Source of the DNA: Exilibacterium tricleocarpae
GTDB taxonomy: Bacteria > Pseudomonadota > Gammaproteobacteria > Pseudomonadales > Cellvibrionaceae
Direction: 5' to 3'
Assembly: GCF_007004655.1 (NCBI RefSeq)
Contig: NZ_ML660108.1
Coordinates: 50,450 to 114,449 of the forward strand
Length of the DNA stretch: 64,000 bases
Numbering within the stretch: position 1 is the stretch's first letter; each line of letters begins with the position of its first letter. Position numbers and translations under genes: made by a program. Of the stretch, positions 61,258-64,000 are shown one piece after another. Below the pieces are notes generated by a model that saw nothing but the letters and a program-made list of their open reading frames with translations, searched no databases and had not been told where the DNA came from.

Positions 61258-63780
61258 CTAAAAGTGGTATCGAATATCCATACCGACTATTCTAGGCGGT
61301 ACTCTAAATCCCCAACGATCAAAATTTGTAACGACCTCGTCTTCATTGGTGAGATTCGTCCCATAAACCTCGATATCGAATTGTTTAAGGGAAATTCCTG
61401 CGCGCAGAGCTAGTTTTACATAATCGCCGGAGTTTTCACGTCTACCAGCTAAGTCTGTTTTGTAGTCTCCCACATAACCCAGATCTGTTCGCAGGAAGGA
61501 GGCATACTCACTGAGTTCAAAATTATATTGGACGCCGAGGTTAGCATTGGTTCTAGGCGTATAAAGTAGTCTCTCGCCTTTTGCTCCAATGGTGTCATCC
61601 AGTAACTCAGTGTCCGTATAGGATGCTGAGAGATTAAGCAAAAGGTCTTGGCTGGCGAAATAGGTGGTTTCGAACTCCAAACCTTGTGAACGAGCCTCAC
61701 CACCATTAACTTCAACTGATGTGCCTCGTCCACAAAGTTCTGTAGTACTTCTTATTCGAATAGGTAGGTCTTGCCAGTCTATCCTATAGATGGTTGCATT
61801 AATGTTTACTCGGCTATCCAATAACGTTAATTTTGTCCCGAGTTCGAAATTTTTTGTATTGTCGGCCATTATGGCGCCGGGATCGAGAGGTGTATCCGTA
61901 TTGTCCAGTAAACCATCGCCGTTCACATCACAAATGTTAGCTGATGGAATTGTTTGACCTTTCCCTAAACGAAAGCCCTCTGAGTACTGAGCGTAGATCA
62001 GGCTATCTTCATTAGGGGTAAATGCGAGGCTGGCTTTGTAAATGGTGTCCTGTTCACCGGCATCGACGTCAAAAGGAGATGAAGCTAGTCCACCAGAGCT
62101 TGTTTCGACGTCGCGTCTATCATAGTCAAACCATCTTCCTCCGAGAGTTAGTTGCCATTGTTCGCTGAGATTATAGTAAACTTCGCCGAACACAGCCTGC
62201 TGTTCAAAATCCCTGGAACCTATTACTGTCTGGACATTATCTGGTTCCCCTAGAAAGCCCGGTATAAGTGCGGGATCACTCGTCCATCTTAGTCTGGCAT
62301 CACGATCGTACTGGAAGTCTTCATAAAATAAGCCGCCGACAAATTGTAGATCTCCTGAGAATTGAGAGGCGAGCCTGATTTCTTGGACAAACCAATCTGA
62401 CTCATCTTCAATTGTTCCAAATAGAGGCCATGGTGTTGATAGGTCTCTTGAGCGGTTGTGGCCTCTATTTGCCTCTTCTTCTGATTTAGAGGATGAGGAT
62501 GTTAAGCTAGCCCATCCTAGATCATATTTAACTGTTAGATTGATATATGATTGTTTGTCTTCCGTGAAGTTAGATGGGCCAACCAGGCGAGTGGCGACAT
62601 AGCCATCTAGCCTAGGGTTTATTGTACCTACTCTGTCGTCTTCATCTACTTTCTGTGTTCCCGCTATGAAGGTCATCTCGAGTTTATCGGATGGCTGCCA
62701 CAGAAGGCTGGCGCGACCGCCTGTATAAGTAGAGTCACCCAAGTTTTTACCCCGAGTATCAACCGGGGCTCCGAATCTTGCAGAGGCATCCTCGACAGTT
62801 TGATCCGTGACCATGTCGACATAGCCGGCATTTTCAAAGTGATATCCAACTAACCTTAGTGCGAGTTCATTTTCAATTAATGGCAGATTAAAAGCGGCCT
62901 CGGTTCTGTAGTTGCTGTCACCCGAACCGTCAGTTCGAGACAAACCCGCCTTTAGATTTCCCTCGATTTTTTCCAGGCTTGGCGCAACAGGTATATTGCG
63001 CACTGCACCGCTCAATGCCCCACTTCCGTAAAGAGTACCTTGTGGGCCTCGTAAAACTTCAACGCGCTCTATATCAACCAGTTTTATATCCGAGCCCACC
63101 TGGCTTGTTGGGTTTCCAAGAGGAATTTCTCCGAGATAGATACTGGAGGTTGGTTGTTGCGCGAAGGAAGTGGCTAGGCCCCTTATAACTAAGATGTTGG
63201 AGCCTGCACCAAGGTCGAGCAAGCTTACCCCAGGTACCGTAGGTAGATAGTCCTGCATCCCGACCAAGCTTTTATTTTCAATATCCTCTTTGGTCAGGAC
63301 GCTGATACTTGAGTCGAGAGACTGTAGATCTTGTGCTCCGCGTTTACTAGCTGTTACTGTAATCTCCTCGAGCACTTTGGACTTTTCTACAAAAGAGGAC
63401 TTAATTTCAGTAGGTGACGTACTCGTTTGATTGCTATTTATTAACGGCTTTTTTTTAATGGGATTAGCTTGAACTAGGAAAACATTTTCCTTGGTTCTAT
63501 TAGCTTCCAGCCCAGTCCCCTCTAAAATCTTTTCCAACGCCTCCTCTTCGGTATATTCCCCCGTAAGACCAGCAGTCTTCTTGTTACTAACCACCGCAGC
63601 AGCAAACAAAATCTCACTATCACTCTGAACAGCAAACGCTTTCAAAGCCTCCCCGACTTTATCCGTCTGAATATCAAAATACTGCCGTTCGCCTTCAGCC
63701 CAGGCTCCACTGGAAGCCGCGCTAACAGCCAAGGCCAACGCCGCAATTTTCATCGGATTTCCACTGCTACGAGTTTTCAT
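61258..63780 (-). CDS. TonB-dependent receptor with N-terminal STN domain
   Basis: 840 residues. Signal peptide (a start ten codons in, at MKIAALALAVSAASSGAWA, is also possible). STN domain residues ~30-100 (YFDIQTDKVGEALKAFAVQSD ... LEKILEGTGL). TonB box and plug (LEEITVTASKRGAQDLQSLDSSISVL, VLRGPQGTLYGSGALSGAVRN), then the barrel ending RYHF with the usual terminal Phe. STN domains signal to FecR-type anti-sigmas or act without signalling; no fecIR pair is adjacent. It heads the uptake operon with the transporter and hydrolases. Ligand unknown; the operon content argues for an organic compound rather than an iron carrier. Confidence 0.9.
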   Translation of the reverse strand: MKTRSSGNPMKIAALALAVSAASSGAWAEGERQYFDIQTDKVGEALKAFAVQSDSEILFAAAVVSNKKTAGLTGEYTEEEALEKILEGTGLEANRTKENVFLVQANPIKKKPLINSNQTSTSPTEIKSSFVEKSKVLEEITVTASKRGAQDLQSLDSSISVLTKEDIENKSLVGMQDYLPTVPGVSLLDLGAGSNILVIRGLATSFAQQPTSSIYLGEIPLGNPTSQVGSDIKLVDIERVEVLRGPQGTLYGSGALSGAVRNIPVAPSLEKIEGNLKAGLSRTDGSGDSNYRTEAAFNLPLIENELALRLVGYHFENAGYVDMVTDQTVEDASARFGAPVDTRGKNLGDSTYTGGRASLLWQPSDKLEMTFIAGTQKVDEDDRVGTINPRLDGYVATRLVGPSNFTEDKQSYINLTVKYDLGWASLTSSSSKSEEEANRGHNRSRDLSTPWPLFGTIEDESDWFVQEIRLASQFSGDLQFVGGLFYEDFQYDRDARLRWTSDPALIPGFLGEPDNVQTVIGSRDFEQQAVFGEVYYNLSEQWQLTLGGRWFDYDRRDVETSSGGLASSPFDVDAGEQDTIYKASLAFTPNEDSLIYAQYSEGFRLGKGQTIPSANICDVNGDGLLDNTDTPLDPGAIMADNTKNFELGTKLTLLDSRVNINATIYRIDWQDLPIRIRSTTELCGRGTSVEVNGGEARSQGLEFETTYFASQDLLLNLSASYTDTELLDDTIGAKGERLLYTPRTNANLGVQYNFELSEYASFLRTDLGYVGDYKTDLAGRRENSGDYVKLALRAGISLKQFDIEVYGTNLTNEDEVVTNFDRWGFRVPPRIVGMDIRYHF

Positions 63781-63923
63781 TGTTTTTCCCGCCCTCTATA
63801 TCACGTGGGTGCTTCACTAAAACAGTTTTTAACGGCACCCTTAATTTCTAATTGTAGCAGCGATGGATTCAATCGGTCAACGCAACATACCCTATAATCC
63901 AACAATCATAGAGGTATGAGTAT

Positions 63924-64000
63924 ATGAAACACCCTAATCCGATGACTGAGCCTAAAAAAGCTGTCATATGGGAAATGTGGCGAAGAGGGGACTCAATGGC
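63924..64000 (+). CDS. Start of an IS30-like transposase (partial)
   Basis: From ATG 63924, with GAGG upstream, the frame reads MKHPNPMTEPKKAVIWEMW then RRGDSMA and runs off the window. The pattern of a helix with KAxIWxxWRRGDSM is like the N-terminal helix-turn-helix of IS30-group transposases. Only 25 codons are visible, so the call is tentative. It would put another mobile element at the right edge. Confidence 0.5.
   Translation, partial: MKHPNPMTEPKKAVIWEMWRRGDSM

Noticed and set aside
54198..63780. Lasso-peptide or lanthipeptide cluster (TonB receptor with hydrolases)
   Set aside because: No precursor, B/C proteins or lanthionine synthetase seen; the hydrolases are CocE, S33-like and C45 types.

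Overview
The window looks like chromosomal DNA of a Gram-negative marine-type gammaproteobacterium. It has two TonB-dependent receptors, a LuxR-type regulator, IS66/IS5/IS3/IS256 elements or remnants and short palindromic mobile repeats. A Cellvibrionales/Microbulbifer-like host is my best guess, but it rests on gene style rather than on a marker gene. By eye the first ~18 kb are G+C-rich, while ~21.5-51 kb are clearly A+T-rich and ~54-64 kb intermediate, so a long accessory island appears to sit beside ordinary chromosome.

Bases 1-17,100 (core-like): a cut-off P-loop small-molecule kinase, an acyl-CoA synthetase, an RpoD/RpoS-type sigma factor divergent from a MerR-type regulator with a (Gly-Asn-Gln)10 tract, a PhoD-like phosphatase, two tandem paralogous small proteins of unknown function, a VOC protein, a small membrane protein, a GIDE/LemA membrane protein, a GFA protein with a TonB receptor, a cytochrome P450 and a LuxR-type regulator. 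Two copies of a MITE-like element with nested palindromes lie at 0.55-0.78 and 8.14-8.41 kb.

Bases 17,640-43,130 (peptide factory): an ECF sigma gene is followed by the frameshifted, truncated start of a fecR anti-sigma gene, which marks the left edge of the island. Then come a phosphopantetheinyl transferase, a catalytically dead and truncated NRPS protein, an MbtH-like protein, NRPS-1 (C-A-T-E), NRPS-2 (C-A-T-C-A-T-C-A-T-TE), an MFS transporter and NRPS-3 (C-A-T). Hand-read adenylation codes suggest Glx (epimerised to D), Leu-like, Pro-like and Glx on NRPS-1/-2, and Thr on NRPS-3. The product would be a pentapeptide such as Thr/D-Glx/Leu/Pro/Glx, possibly acylated or cyclised.

Bases 43,200-49,980: an MmgE/PrpD-family gene flanked by IS remnants, then a CoA-transferase / MaoC-like hydratase / CitE-like lyase operon with a divergent LysR regulator. 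This is the gene set of itaconate or a related C5-dicarboxylate breakdown.

Bases 50,000-64,000 (minus strand): an uptake-and-hydrolysis operon made of an STN-TonB receptor, an MFS importer-like protein, an S33-like alpha/beta hydrolase, a CocE/S15 (X-Pro dipeptidyl peptidase family) hydrolase, a C45 Ntn-acylase/acyltransferase, a dipeptide epimerase and a Ser/Thr dehydratase. The last gene is split off by a fresh IS66 insertion (8-bp target duplication) and its 3' end is overwritten by an IS5-type remnant. These enzymes match the chemistry of the predicted peptide (acyl group, Pro, D-Glu, Thr). The most interesting hypothesis here is therefore a coupled make-and-retrieve peptide system; it is inference and testable.
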